A stretch of DNA of 64,000 bases from contig CAYSPJ010000008.1 in the NCBI GenBank assembly GCA_964432875.1, positions 1-64,000 of the forward strand. Direction: 5' to 3'. Positions 16,329-25,706 of the stretch are shown piece after piece; position 1 is the first letter of the stretch; the number at the start of each line of letters is the position of its first letter. Position numbers and translations under genes: made by a program. The notes under the pieces are model-generated. The model was not told the DNA's origin. It did not search any database and was given only the letters and a program-made list of their open reading frames with translations. Source of the stretch: JACJYE01 sp964432875 (lineage in GTDB: Bacteria; Bacteroidota; Bacteroidia; Chitinophagales; Saprospiraceae).

Positions 16329-18983
16329 ATGAAGCAGCCTCTACTCTTTTTCCTGCTGCTCTTCTCCTTATCCACCCACTCTGCGGGCCAGAGCCTGCTA
16401 GAGCAAGTCGTTAGTATATCCCTGGAAGAAGCCTCGGTGGAAGAAGGCCTTTACCAATTGATGGACCGGCATGATATCACCCTATCCTTCAGCAACGACA
16501 TCCTGCCCTCAGCACGGGTATCCCTCTATCTGGAGGGCGTACGCCTGAAAACAGCTTTGCGCGAACTGCTCAGCGGCAGCGGGCTGCAATTTCAGGAAGT
16601 GGGCCGCCAAGTAGTCATTTACCTGCCTCCCGCCGCTGTTTTCACTATCAGCGGTTTCCTGGAAGATGCCCGCAGCGGCGAACGCCTGGCCAATGCCAGC
16701 ATCATCGAGCTGAATAGCGGCAAGGGCACCGTTTCCAACTACTATGGCTTTTACAGCCTTACCCTGCCGGCCGGCAAGGCCCGGCTGGCCTATTCTTATC
16801 TCGGTTACGAACCGCTCACGAAAGAACTGATGCTGCGCGAAAACCAGCAGATCAATTTGTCCTTGCAAGGGAGCCTCAACCTGGCGCCGGTGGAAGTAGT
16901 GGGCCAGCGCATCACGCCCCTGCCCCAATCGCCAACGGCAGGCAGTGGCCACGATATCGATTTGTATGAAACGGAGCACTTGCCCACCTTGGGTGGCGAA
17001 GCAGACATCATGCGGCTGGCGCATCTGTTGCCGGGGGTTCAGACTGGCGCCGAAGGCATCGGGGGCTTGCACATCCGCGGCGGCGACAACGGCCAAAACC
17101 TGATTATGATAGACGGGGTGCCGGTGTACAACGCTTCACATGGCGCAGGCCTGCTCTCGGTTTTCAATGCCCATGCTATCCAATCGGCCCGCCTCATCAA
17201 AGGCGGCTTCCCGGCCCGCTACGGCGGCCGGCTCTCTTCGGTGCTTGACATCCGCACCCGTGAAGGGAACCGCAAAGCTTTCAGCGCCCGAGGCGATATC
17301 GGGATGTTGTCGGGCAAGCTTCTGATCGAGGGCCCTATCGTGCCGGAAAAGGGCAGCTTCTTGATCTCCGCCCGGCGGTCTCTGGTCGATTGGTACCTGG
17401 AGCCGCTGAGCCGCAGCATCAAAGCCGAAAAAGGGGAAGACGGCTTTGTCGGCTACCGCTTTCACGACCTCAATGCTAAATTGAATATGGAGCTCTCCAG
17501 CCGCAGCCACCTCTATTTCAGCCTCTATTCTGGCGCTGATAGCTACTCCAATACCGGTACCAGCTTCGATACCATCAGGCAAGGCACGCAGGCTTACCGC
17601 CACGAAAGGTATTACCTGGACCAGGTCAGTTGGGGCAATACCGTAGCCTCTTTGCGCTGGAACTATTTGTTCAGCGATAAGCTCTTCGCCAATTTTTCGC
17701 TGACCCACAGCAGCATGAACAGCCTCATCAATTATGCCAAGGCCGATTCGCTGCTCAACCAGGCCACCGGCCTGACCCTCAACCGTTCTTTTGGGTTGGG
17801 GTATTTTTCCAGCGGCATCCAGGATTTCGGCGCCCGGCTGGATTTTGACTACATCCCATCGCCCCGCCACTACCTCCGATTCGGGTTTAATAGTACCCAT
17901 CACACCTTCCAGTCTGGCTTACTAGTGGGCTCTGAAGAGAAATCCGAAGGCGGCAATGGCAAGCCTATACCGCACTTACCCGATTTAACGCAACAGATAA
18001 GCGCGCTGGAGACATCAGCTTATGTGGAAGATGAATTCAAGCTGGGCGATAAGCTGATCGTCAATGCCGGCTTGCATGCTGCTGCTTTTGCCGTGCGCCA
18101 ACAGGCCTACTGGTCCTTGCAGCCGCGCCTATCTGTCAACTGGCAGGCTGCGCCTGCCTGGTCGTTGGAAGCCTATTTCAACCGGATGCAACAGTTCGTC
18201 CACCTTTTATCAAACTCCGCTATCGGGCTGCCGACCGAACTGTGGGTGCCTTCAACCGAGGCCGTCAAACCACAGGCTGGCTGGCAAACTGGGCTAGCTG
18301 CCAACCACACCCTGGCCAAGGGTTGGTCTGTCAGCCTGGAGGGCTACTACAAATCGATGCGCAACCTGCTCTCTTATATAGAAGGTGCGCCATTTCTAGA
18401 CGATTGGGAGAAAAACGTTACCTCTGGCGATGGCAGCGCTTATGGCATGGAAGTGCTGCTGCGCAAAAGCGAAGGCAAGTTCCGGGGTTGGGCCGCTTAT
18501 GGGTTGGCCTGGGCCGACCGTCAGTACGAGGCAATCAACAACGGCCAGCGCTACCCCTATAAGTTTGACCGCCGCCATGAGTTCAAACTTGCCCTGATGT
18601 ACCGCGTACACGATTGGATGGATTTATCTGCCAACTGGATTTACAGCACCGGCCTGGCCTTCAGCCCACCTCTAGGGCAGTATGAAATCTTCATCCCCGG
18701 CGTGGGGCTGGTGACGGCTATCGATTTTGGACAAAAAAACGCTTATCGCATGCCCGCCTACCACCGGCTGGATGCCGGGGCCAATTTCTATTTGCAAACT
18801 GGCTCGTGTACACACACCATCAATATCGGTGTTTACAATTTCTACAACCGCAAAAACCCGCTTTACTACGACTTGCGCTCTACTTACCGCCTGGAAGGAG
18901 GCATGGTCAAGACGCAAAGGGAGTTTGTGCAAGCCTGGCTATTGCCAATGCTGCCATCTTTAAACTATTCCGTTCAATTTTAA
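16329..18983 (+). CDS. TonB-dependent outer-membrane receptor with N-terminal STN domain
   Basis: 884 residues from the ATG giving the signal peptide MKQPLLFFLLLFSLSTHSAG. Domain order: STN domain (about 25-95, ISLEEASVEEGLYQLMDRH...), a carboxypeptidase-regulatory-like beta-sandwich (about 100-190, SGFLEDARSGERLANASI), the plug (about 215-345, LHIRGGDNGQNLIMIDGVPV) and a 22-strand barrel ending in aromatic SLNYSVQF. STN domains usually contact an anti-sigma factor, but no sigma/anti-sigma pair is near. The DUF4249 gene follows, a pairing common in Bacteroidota. The substrate is unknown. Energy would come from a TonB system such as the one at 57.7-60.2 kb. Confidence 0.93.
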   Translation: MKQPLLFFLLLFSLSTHSAGQSLLEQVVSISLEEASVEEGLYQLMDRHDITLSFSNDILPSARVSLYLEGVRLKTALRELLSGSGLQFQEVGRQVVIYLPPAAVFTISGFLEDARSGERLANASIIELNSGKGTVSNYYGFYSLTLPAGKARLAYSYLGYEPLTKELMLRENQQINLSLQGSLNLAPVEVVGQRITPLPQSPTAGSGHDIDLYETEHLPTLGGEADIMRLAHLLPGVQTGAEGIGGLHIRGGDNGQNLIMIDGVPVYNASHGAGLLSVFNAHAIQSARLIKGGFPARYGGRLSSVLDIRTREGNRKAFSARGDIGMLSGKLLIEGPIVPEKGSFLISARRSLVDWYLEPLSRSIKAEKGEDGFVGYRFHDLNAKLNMELSSRSHLYFSLYSGADSYSNTGTSFDTIRQGTQAYRHERYYLDQVSWGNTVASLRWNYLFSDKLFANFSLTHSSMNSLINYAKADSLLNQATGLTLNRSFGLGYFSSGIQDFGARLDFDYIPSPRHYLRFGFNSTHHTFQSGLLVGSEEKSEGGNGKPIPHLPDLTQQISALETSAYVEDEFKLGDKLIVNAGLHAAAFAVRQQAYWSLQPRLSVNWQAAPAWSLEAYFNRMQQFVHLLSNSAIGLPTELWVPSTEAVKPQAGWQTGLAANHTLAKGWSVSLEGYYKSMRNLLSYIEGAPFLDDWEKNVTSGDGSAYGMEVLLRKSEGKFRGWAAYGLAWADRQYEAINNGQRYPYKFDRRHEFKLALMYRVHDWMDLSANWIYSTGLAFSPPLGQYEIFIPGVGLVTAIDFGQKNAYRMPAYHRLDAGANFYLQTGSCTHTINIGVYNFYNRKNPLYYDLRSTYRLEGGMVKTQREFVQAWLLPMLPSLNYSVQF

Positions 18984-18986
18984 TTG

Positions 18987-18994
18987 TATATTTG
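18987..18994 (+). promoter_or_regulatory. -7 box of the DUF4249 gene
   Basis: TATATTTG begins 4 bases after the receptor stop, giving a predicted leader of about 125 bases before the ATG at 19126. It suggests that the DUF4249 gene can be transcribed without the receptor. Confidence 0.55.
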
Positions 18995-19125
18995 CGAGAG
19001 GATAGCGAATATTGCTGCGGCTAGGCTGCAGTTACCGAAAGCGAGATGCGAAAAGATGGGTTTTACCCGTGAAAAAATCATCACGCTCAAATCACACAGC
19101 ACATTGGCTTAAAAACAAAAGGTGT

Positions 19126-20073
19126 ATGTTTCAGCGGCTACTAATCTTTAGCATACTCGCCACAGCACTCGGCTTCGGGGCTTGTGAAGCTCCGGCCACC
19201 CTGGAATTCGGTGGCCCTTCCAACCAGCAACAATTGGTAGTAGTCAGCAATTTTACGCCCAATAATGCGGTACAAGTCGTCGTATCCAAGCTGCGCCCTA
19301 TCCTGGAAGATGATGCCGTAAGCTACGTGATGAACGCCCAAGTCGAAATTTACCAAGGCGACACCTTCCTGGAAGAACTGGAGCTGGTAGAGCCCAAAGC
19401 CAGCAATAGCATCCCATTTTATTCGACAAGCCAATTGCAGCCAGAAGTCAACGTGGTTTATACTATCCGCGTAAGCGCGCCGGGCTATGAGACGGTTATG
19501 GCTATGAGTAAAATCCCGGAGCCAATCCGGCTGCGCTCTGCCGAGCTCGACAATTATCAGTTGGAAGAATTGGCCGAAGAAGGCAAGTGGGTGGTGTCTT
19601 ACCGTTTAAAACTCAGCTTTGAAGACCCCATCGATCAACGCAATTTTTACCACATCAGCCTTTTCCAGCAAATTTTGAATATACAATGGGGTGAAGCTGG
19701 CGACACCCTGATCACCAGCGCGGAGCTACGCCCCATCTTCTTCGACCCGCAGGCCAATAGCAAACATCAGGTCGCCCACATCGGTGGCGGCTTGCTGCTC
19801 AGCGACGAAGCTTTTGATAGCGCCCTTGCCCAATATGATATCCCCTTGCGCATGGAACTGAAGCAGGGTGAGGAGATGCTCGGCCAATTATTCATCGAGC
19901 TGCGTACCGTTTCAGAAGAGTACTACCGCTATTTTTCCGCGCTGAGCCGCCAACGGCATTCCTTCCAATCCCCGTTCTCCGAACCAGTAATCCTGTTTGA
20001 TAATATCGATGGCGGGCAGGGTGTCTTCGCTGGTTATAATACCGTCAGAGATTCCCTTATGGTACAGTTTTGA
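19126..20073 (+). CDS. DUF4249 lipoprotein, partner of the TonB receptor
   Basis: 315 residues from the ATG at 19126; upstream in-frame sequence lacks a signal and is not expected to be translated. The N-terminus MFQRLLIFSILATALGFGAC is a lipoprotein signal with Cys at position 20. The mature part shows the DUF4249 pattern: an early beta-sandwich with VVVSNFTPNNAVQVVVSK, then NAQVEIYQGD, YTIRVSAPGYETV and RNFYHISLF. DUF4249 genes commonly follow STN TonB receptors in Bacteroidota and are thought to be surface or periplasmic partner lipoproteins; the exact role is unknown. Confidence 0.85.
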   Translation: MFQRLLIFSILATALGFGACEAPATLEFGGPSNQQQLVVVSNFTPNNAVQVVVSKLRPILEDDAVSYVMNAQVEIYQGDTFLEELELVEPKASNSIPFYSTSQLQPEVNVVYTIRVSAPGYETVMAMSKIPEPIRLRSAELDNYQLEELAEEGKWVVSYRLKLSFEDPIDQRNFYHISLFQQILNIQWGEAGDTLITSAELRPIFFDPQANSKHQVAHIGGGLLLSDEAFDSALAQYDIPLRMELKQGEEMLGQLFIELRTVSEEYYRYFSALSRQRHSFQSPFSEPVILFDNIDGGQGVFAGYNTVRDSLMVQF

Positions 20074-20233
20074 TTCCGCAACAAAAACTTTCTGGCGAAA
20101 AAAAATGCCCGGCGTAGGGGAGGCCCATTCTTTTGGTGTCTCTTCAAACGTGTAGGCGGAATAAAGCACGGTCTCTCCAGTATCGCGTCGCTTTTTGCCT
20201 AACGAATGTTGCTTCCATTGAAATTGTTACATT

Positions 20234-20914
20234 ATGAATGCGGAATCCAAAACATCCTTTATCGAGTTGTTCCCCTTATTCTCGGCGCTTTCTGAAGATG
20301 AAAAAGCCCAATTGTCTTCCATGATGGAGTACAAGGTAATACCTCGCTACAGCTTTATCTATCTGCCTGGCAATCTTTCCAGCCATCTTTATTTCCTGGC
20401 CAAAGGTGCAGTAAAAATCGGCACCCATTCCAGCGACGGCAAAGAAATCATCAAAGCCCTCATCCACCCCACTGCTATGTTTGGCGAGCTGGGGTTGGTA
20501 GGTGAAGTGCAGCGCACAGAATTTGCCCAGGCGCTCAAAGAAGATGTGCACCTCTATCAACTCCGGGTAGAAGAATTACAAACGCTGATGCAGCATAACT
20601 TTGGGTTGTGCACCAATATGATCAATCAGTTTGGCGGCCGGCTCATGAAGGCGGAAAACAAGCTCGAGTCTTTGATTTTCAAAGACGCCCGCACCCGCAT
20701 CATCGATTTCATCAAGGATGCCGTGGACAAGCGCGGCTCCCGCATCGGCTACGAAATGCTGCTCAAGCACTCCTTGACCCACCAGGATATCGCCAGCATT
20801 ACCTGTACTTCCCGCCAGACCGTCACCCTGGTGCTGAATGAACTAAAAAAATCGGACCTCATCCACTTCAACCGGGGGAAAATATTGGTACGGGATATTG
20901 CCCGGCTGGCATGA
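20234..20914 (+). CDS. Crp/Fnr family transcriptional regulator
   Basis: 226 residues. An N-terminal cyclic-nucleotide-binding beta-roll (about 10-125, with FGELGLVGEVQRTEFAQA in the phosphate-binding-cassette position) is followed by a long dimerisation helix and a C-terminal winged helix: HSLTHQDIASITCTSRQTVT is the helix-turn-helix. No cysteine cluster of the Fnr type is present, so an oxygen-sensing role is unlikely. In the cassette, the Arg-Thr pair (QRTEF) is compatible with nucleotide binding but not proof of it. A T6 terminator follows the gene. Targets are not apparent. Confidence 0.92.
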   Translation: MNAESKTSFIELFPLFSALSEDEKAQLSSMMEYKVIPRYSFIYLPGNLSSHLYFLAKGAVKIGTHSSDGKEIIKALIHPTAMFGELGLVGEVQRTEFAQALKEDVHLYQLRVEELQTLMQHNFGLCTNMINQFGGRLMKAENKLESLIFKDARTRIIDFIKDAVDKRGSRIGYEMLLKHSLTHQDIASITCTSRQTVTLVLNELKKSDLIHFNRGKILVRDIARLA

Positions 20915-20945
20915 GGCGGTATGATCAGCCCATGACTTATTGAAA

Positions 20946-20990
20946 AGGCTTGTTACGATGATCTCCATCGCAACAAGCCTAAAGTTTTTT
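20946..20990 (+). terminator. Intrinsic terminator of the Crp-like gene
   Basis: A 15-base stem with one mismatch, AGGCTTGTTACGATG/CATCGCAACAAGCCT, a 5-base loop, then TAAAGTTTTTT. It lies 32 bases after the stop. Confidence 0.85.
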
Positions 20991-21227
20991 GGTAGCTGTT
21001 GTCGCAAAACATCGCTTCGCTCCACTCACCTCTTCTCCTTTGCCCTTTGCCAGCCTTGCTCATAGATTTTCTCGCCACATCTTACGGCAATCCTCTTAAA
21101 TTTCCGTTACTTCGCAGCTGATTAGCACTAGGCTTAGTGCGGTGGGAATCATCGCCACAGGCCGATCAAAAAACAACTTCTCAAATTTGGCTTTGAGGTC
21201 TATCTCCAAATAAAACGCATCAAAAAC
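20991..21227 (+). other. Intergenic leader before the amidohydrolase gene
   Basis: Together with the terminator this is a 313-base gap. No ORF is supported. A 6-base palindrome GCACTA-GGCT-TAGTGC lies at 21125-21140. No full TAnnTTTG box is visible, and I see nothing else. Confidence 0.5.
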
Positions 21228-24200
21228 ATGAGCACAAAAACTTTCATCGCGCTAGCCCTGGCCTTGGGCCTCAGCAGCCTTTTGGGTGCACAGAATAAGA
21301 AAGAAGACCAATGGGATGTCAATAACCCGCCGGGCGAATCAACAGAAGCGACGCTCACCCTCACCGAGGGTACCTGGATGAACCTGGACGTGAGCCCTGA
21401 CGGTAAGACCATCGTATTTGACCTGCTGGGAGATATTTATAGCCTGCCCATTGCCGGTGGGCAAGCCAAGCTCCTGCGCGAAGGGCTCGCCTGGGAAGTG
21501 CAGCCTCGCTTCAGCCCTGACGGCAAGAAAATCCTCTTCACCAGCGATGCGGGCGGCGGCGACAATATCTGGATCATGGATGCCGACGGCAGCAACGCCA
21601 AACAGGTCACCAAAGAGCGTTTCCGCCTGCTGAACAACCCGGCATGGATGCCCGACGGGCAGTACTTCGTCGCTCGCAAGCATTTCACTTCCGGGCGCTC
21701 CCTGGGCGCGGGCGAAATGTGGCTCTATCACCTCAGCGGTGGAGAAGGCATGCAGCTCACCGAGCGCAAAAATGACCAGCAAGATGTCAACGAACCCAGC
21801 GTCTCACCCGATGGCCGCTACATCTATTTCAGCGAGGACATGTACCCCGGCGGCTATTTCCAATACAACAAAGACCCCAATAGCCAGATCTACGTCATCC
21901 GCCGCTATGATCGGCAGGAGGGCAAGCTGGAGGACCTCATCGCTGGCGCTGGCGGCGCCTGCCGGCCACAGGCATCCCCCGACGGCAAAAAGCTCGCCTT
22001 CGTGCGCCGCATCCGCACCAAGTCAGTGCTCTTCATCCATGATTTGGAGACGGGGCAGAACTTCCCCCTCTTCGAGGGGCTCGACAAAGACCAACAGGAA
22101 GCCTGGGCTGTCTTTGGCGTCTATACGGGTTTCAACTGGACGCCCGACAACCGCCATATCATCATCTGGGGGCAGGGTAAAATCTGGAAGGTAGACGCCA
22201 CCAGCGGACAGGCGGCCCAGATACCCTTTGAGGCCAAAGCCAAGCACCGCTTCCAGGAAACGGTGCGTTTTGAAAATAAAGCCTATGAGGAGCAATTCAC
22301 GGCTAACGTCATCCGCCATGCGGTGACTGCTCCTGATGAAAAAACGCTGGCCTTCAGCGCCCTGGGTTACCTCTGGAAAAAGGATTTGCCCAACGGCAAG
22401 CCCGCCCGCCTGACTGATGGCACAGATTTCGAGTTCGAGCCGGCATTTTCCCCCGACGGCAAGGAGCTAGCCTACGTGAGCTGGAACGATGAAGAGATGG
22501 GTGCCATCTGGCGGCTCAATCTGGCCACGGGCAAAAAGACCCGCGTCACGACGGAAAAGGGGATTTATCGTACGCCCAGCTTCTCGCCAGATGGCAAGCA
22601 GCTTGTTTACCAAAAGGAAGGCGGCAACGGCCATCAGGGCTACGCCTTCTGCAAAGAGCCGGGCATCTATATCATCCCCGCTGCTGGCGGCAAGCCCCGC
22701 TTGGTGACCCCCAGGGGTGAATTCCCCCTGTTCAGCGCCGATGGGCAGCGCATCTTCTTCCAGTCGGGAGGCTATCTGTTCGGCAGCATTACCAAATCTT
22801 ACCATAGCATCAAAGCGGATGGCAGCGATGAGAAGAAGCTCTTCGACGGTAAATATGCCCAGCGTTTTGTACCCAGCCCCGACAATAAATGGGTCGCTTG
22901 GTCGGAGCTTTACAAAGTGTATATTGCCCCCTTGCCCCTGACTGGCAAGCCCGTGGGCCTCTCGGCCGATACCAAAGCCGTGCCCGTGGCCGCGGTAGCC
23001 CGCGATGCTGGCATCAACATCCACTGGTCGAAAGACAGCAAAAAACTCTTTTGGATGCTGGGCGATGAGCTATTCTCCAACGAACTGAAGGAGCGCTTCC
23101 TCTTCCTCGAGGGCAGCCGCGACAGCCTGCCGCCGCTGGATACCGTGGGCTTGCGCATAAAGCTGGAACATGCCTCCGACAAACCCCAGGGCAGCATCGC
23201 CTTTACCAACGCCCGCATCATAACGATGGAGGGAGATGAAGTCATCGAAAACGGCACTATCCTGGTTGAAGGCAATATCATCCGGGCCTTGGGGCCTGCT
23301 GCTTCGGTGCGCCTCCCGCGTGATGCCAAGGTGATCGATTGCAGCGGTAAGACCATCATGCCCGGCCTGATTGACGTGCATGGGCACCTGGGTGATTTCC
23401 GCTATGGCCTCAGCCCTCAGCAGAACTGGTATTACTACGCCAACCTGGCCTACGGCGTCACCACCGCCCACGACCCCTCCTCCAATTCTGAGATGATCTT
23501 CTCCCATTCCGAGATGATCAAGGCTGGCAACATGGTCGGCCCCCGCCTCTACTCCACCGGCACCATCCTCTATGGTGCCGACGGCGACTTTAAAGCGGTG
23601 ATCAACAGCCTGGAAGACGCCCGCTCGGCCATCCGCCGCACCAAGGCTTACGGCGCCTTTTCGGTGAAGAGCTACAACCAACCGCGTCGTGAGCAGCGAC
23701 AGCAAATTATCCAGGCAGCCCGGGAGTTGGATATCCTGGTGGTGCCGGAAGGCGGCTCTTTCTTTTACCACAATATAAGCATGGTGGCCGATGGGCATAC
23801 CGGCGTCGAGCACAACATACCCGTCGCCCCGCTTTATGATGATGTGGTCCAATTCTGGCGGCAGACCAAGACGCATAACACCCCCACGCTCATCGTCAAC
23901 TATGGTGGCCTAAATGGGGAATACTATTGGTATCAGCACACCAATGTCTGGGAGAAAGAGCGCCTGCTGCGCTTCACGCCCCGCCCGGTAGTGGACTCCC
24001 GCGCCCGCCACCGCACGATGGCACCGGAAGAAGAATATGAAAACGGGCATATCCTCACCTCCCGCTCGCTGAAAAAACTACAGGATGCGGGGGTTAATAT
24101 CAATCTAGGCGCTCACGGCCAATTGCAGGGCCTGGGCGCACACTGGGAGCTGTGGATGCTGCAGCAAGGCGGCATGAGCAACCACCAATCGCTGAAATGC

Positions 24201-24503
24201 GCCACAATCAACGGCGCAGTATACCTGGGCATGGACGCGCAGATCGGCTCCCTCAAAGCAGGCAAGCTGGCCGACCTGATCGTGTTGGATGAAAACCCGC
24301 TAGAGGACATCCGCAACTCGGAATCAGTGCGCTACACCATGGTCAACGGCCGCCTCTACGATGCAGATACGATGCATGAAATCGGCAATTATGACCGCAA
24401 ACGCCACCGCTTCTTCTTTGAGCTGGAAGGCAGCGGGAATTCCTGGCCGAGCCTCATGGACAGCCATAGCATGATGCCGACGCAGTGTGCATGTCAGCGG
24501 TAA
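21228..24503 (+). CDS. Exported amidohydrolase fused to a TolB-like beta-propeller
   Basis: 1,091 residues. After a signal peptide (MSTKTFIALALALGLSSLLG) come about 600 residues of PD40/TolB-type propeller repeats, recognisable by repeated SPDGK motifs (for example VSPDGKTIVF, FSPDGKKILF, FSPDGKELAY). An amidohydrolase domain runs from about residue 650 to 1050. Metal-site features are DVHGHLGDF (HxH), FSVKSYN (candidate carboxylated Lys), GVEHNIP (His) and NLGAHGQLQGLG (His). The closing GSLKAGKLADLIVLDENPLEDI is typical of the imidazolonepropionase/prolidase-like branch. A periplasmic hydrolase of cyclic amides or dipeptides is plausible; the substrate is unknown. Confidence 0.92.
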   Translation: MSTKTFIALALALGLSSLLGAQNKKEDQWDVNNPPGESTEATLTLTEGTWMNLDVSPDGKTIVFDLLGDIYSLPIAGGQAKLLREGLAWEVQPRFSPDGKKILFTSDAGGGDNIWIMDADGSNAKQVTKERFRLLNNPAWMPDGQYFVARKHFTSGRSLGAGEMWLYHLSGGEGMQLTERKNDQQDVNEPSVSPDGRYIYFSEDMYPGGYFQYNKDPNSQIYVIRRYDRQEGKLEDLIAGAGGACRPQASPDGKKLAFVRRIRTKSVLFIHDLETGQNFPLFEGLDKDQQEAWAVFGVYTGFNWTPDNRHIIIWGQGKIWKVDATSGQAAQIPFEAKAKHRFQETVRFENKAYEEQFTANVIRHAVTAPDEKTLAFSALGYLWKKDLPNGKPARLTDGTDFEFEPAFSPDGKELAYVSWNDEEMGAIWRLNLATGKKTRVTTEKGIYRTPSFSPDGKQLVYQKEGGNGHQGYAFCKEPGIYIIPAAGGKPRLVTPRGEFPLFSADGQRIFFQSGGYLFGSITKSYHSIKADGSDEKKLFDGKYAQRFVPSPDNKWVAWSELYKVYIAPLPLTGKPVGLSADTKAVPVAAVARDAGINIHWSKDSKKLFWMLGDELFSNELKERFLFLEGSRDSLPPLDTVGLRIKLEHASDKPQGSIAFTNARIITMEGDEVIENGTILVEGNIIRALGPAASVRLPRDAKVIDCSGKTIMPGLIDVHGHLGDFRYGLSPQQNWYYYANLAYGVTTAHDPSSNSEMIFSHSEMIKAGNMVGPRLYSTGTILYGADGDFKAVINSLEDARSAIRRTKAYGAFSVKSYNQPRREQRQQIIQAARELDILVVPEGGSFFYHNISMVADGHTGVEHNIPVAPLYDDVVQFWRQTKTHNTPTLIVNYGGLNGEYYWYQHTNVWEKERLLRFTPRPVVDSRARHRTMAPEEEYENGHILTSRSLKKLQDAGVNINLGAHGQLQGLGAHWELWMLQQGGMSNHQSLKCATINGAVYLGMDAQIGSLKAGKLADLIVLDENPLEDIRNSESVRYTMVNGRLYDADTMHEIGNYDRKRHRFFFELEGSGNSWPSLMDSHSMMPTQCACQR

Positions 24504-24559
24504 TCAGGGCTTCAGCGCCAGGGTTATCGCGATAGTTTTTTTCTATGCTTAGAAACCAT

Positions 24560-24567
24560 TATCTTTG
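24560..24567 (+). promoter_or_regulatory. -7 box of the coiled-coil membrane protein gene
   Basis: TATCTTTG, 50 bases before the ATG at 24618. Confidence 0.65.
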
Positions 24568-24617
24568 CGCCATCGTCTAATCGAAGCACCACATTGATTC
24601 AACATATTTGACAATAC

Positions 24618-25649
24618 ATGGATACTTACAGCAACGAATTCAAGCCGAAGTCTTTCTGGCAGCGCCCTGAAGGGGTGACGGGCATGATATTTCTGGGCGG
24701 CATCGTTTTGGGCGGTGGTTACCTCATTGCCTCTAACATAGCATGGCTGGTCGGCTTGGCCTCCAATACCCTTTATTTGGCGGTGCTCCTGATTATACTG
24801 GCGGCACTGCTTTACATGGTGCTCGACCCTAAAATGCGCAATCTGGTATGGTATAGCTACCGCAGCGTCATGCGTTGGGTGACGGGCCTGTTCGTGCAAC
24901 TCGACCCTATCGGCATCCTTAAATCTTATGTAGAAGACTTGAAGGACAACCTGCGCAAGATGAACAAGCAAATCAGTATGTTGCGCGGCCAGATGCACAA
25001 GCTGCAAGAGATTATCCACAACAACAAGAAACAAATCGAAAGCAACCTGCAATTGGCCAGCAGGGCTCGGGCTAGCAATAAGGAAGCAATCATGATCCTT
25101 AAGTCACGCAAGGCAGGCCGCCTGCGCGATTCTAATATGCGCCTTGAGGATTTGTACAAAAAGATGGAGATACTCTACCGCGTACTGAGCAAGATGTACG
25201 AAAATTCGCAGGTACTGATGGAGGATATCAAAGACCAGGTAGAGGTCAAGGAGCAGGAGCGCAAAGCGATCCACGCCAGCCACAGCGCCATGCGCTCCGC
25301 GATGAGCATCATGTCAGGCGACCCGGATAAGCGGGCGATGTTCGACTCGGCGATGGAAGCCATCGCCACCGATGTGGCCAACAAAGTGGGCGAAATGGAG
25401 CGCTTCATGGAGATGTCGGCCAACTTCATGCAGTCCATTGACCTACAAAACGGGATATTCGAAGAGGACGGCTTAAAAATGCTGGAGAAGTGGGAAAAAG
25501 AAGGCGTCTCGCTTATCTTGGGTGAAGAGAAACAATCGCTGCTGATGAAAGCCAATGACGAAAACGAAGTCCTCGACCTCAATTCACCGGTCAAGGAGCC
25601 AGTGCGCGAGGCCGGGCACCGCAATCAGTACGACAGCTTTTTTGAATGA
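24618..25649 (+). CDS. Membrane-anchored coiled-coil protein, unknown function
   Basis: 343 residues. Two N-terminal hydrophobic segments (about 22-45 and 50-68) form a hairpin anchor. They are followed by about 230 residues of highly charged helix with heptad character (YVEDLKDNLRKMNKQISMLR onward), predicted to form long coiled coils on the cytosolic side. The helical part resembles PspA/IM30-type rods in character only; no family is claimed. The end is short and acidic (QYDSFFE). It has its own promoter, and the small barrel protein follows after 57 bases on the same strand. Confidence 0.85.
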   Translation: MDTYSNEFKPKSFWQRPEGVTGMIFLGGIVLGGGYLIASNIAWLVGLASNTLYLAVLLIILAALLYMVLDPKMRNLVWYSYRSVMRWVTGLFVQLDPIGILKSYVEDLKDNLRKMNKQISMLRGQMHKLQEIIHNNKKQIESNLQLASRARASNKEAIMILKSRKAGRLRDSNMRLEDLYKKMEILYRVLSKMYENSQVLMEDIKDQVEVKEQERKAIHASHSAMRSAMSIMSGDPDKRAMFDSAMEAIATDVANKVGEMERFMEMSANFMQSIDLQNGIFEEDGLKMLEKWEKEGVSLILGEEKQSLLMKANDENEVLDLNSPVKEPVREAGHRNQYDSFFE

Positions 25650-25706
25650 GCAGCCGTACGGAAGGGCACCTATAATAATCATCCTGCTGCTGACGTTTGG
25701 GGCAGT

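Noticed and set aside
24100..24503. Suspected loss of the active-site Asp in the propeller-amidohydrolase
   Set aside because: The GAHGQ motif replacing the usual Asp segment is, to my knowledge, typical of this subfamily, so it is not a sign of inactivation.
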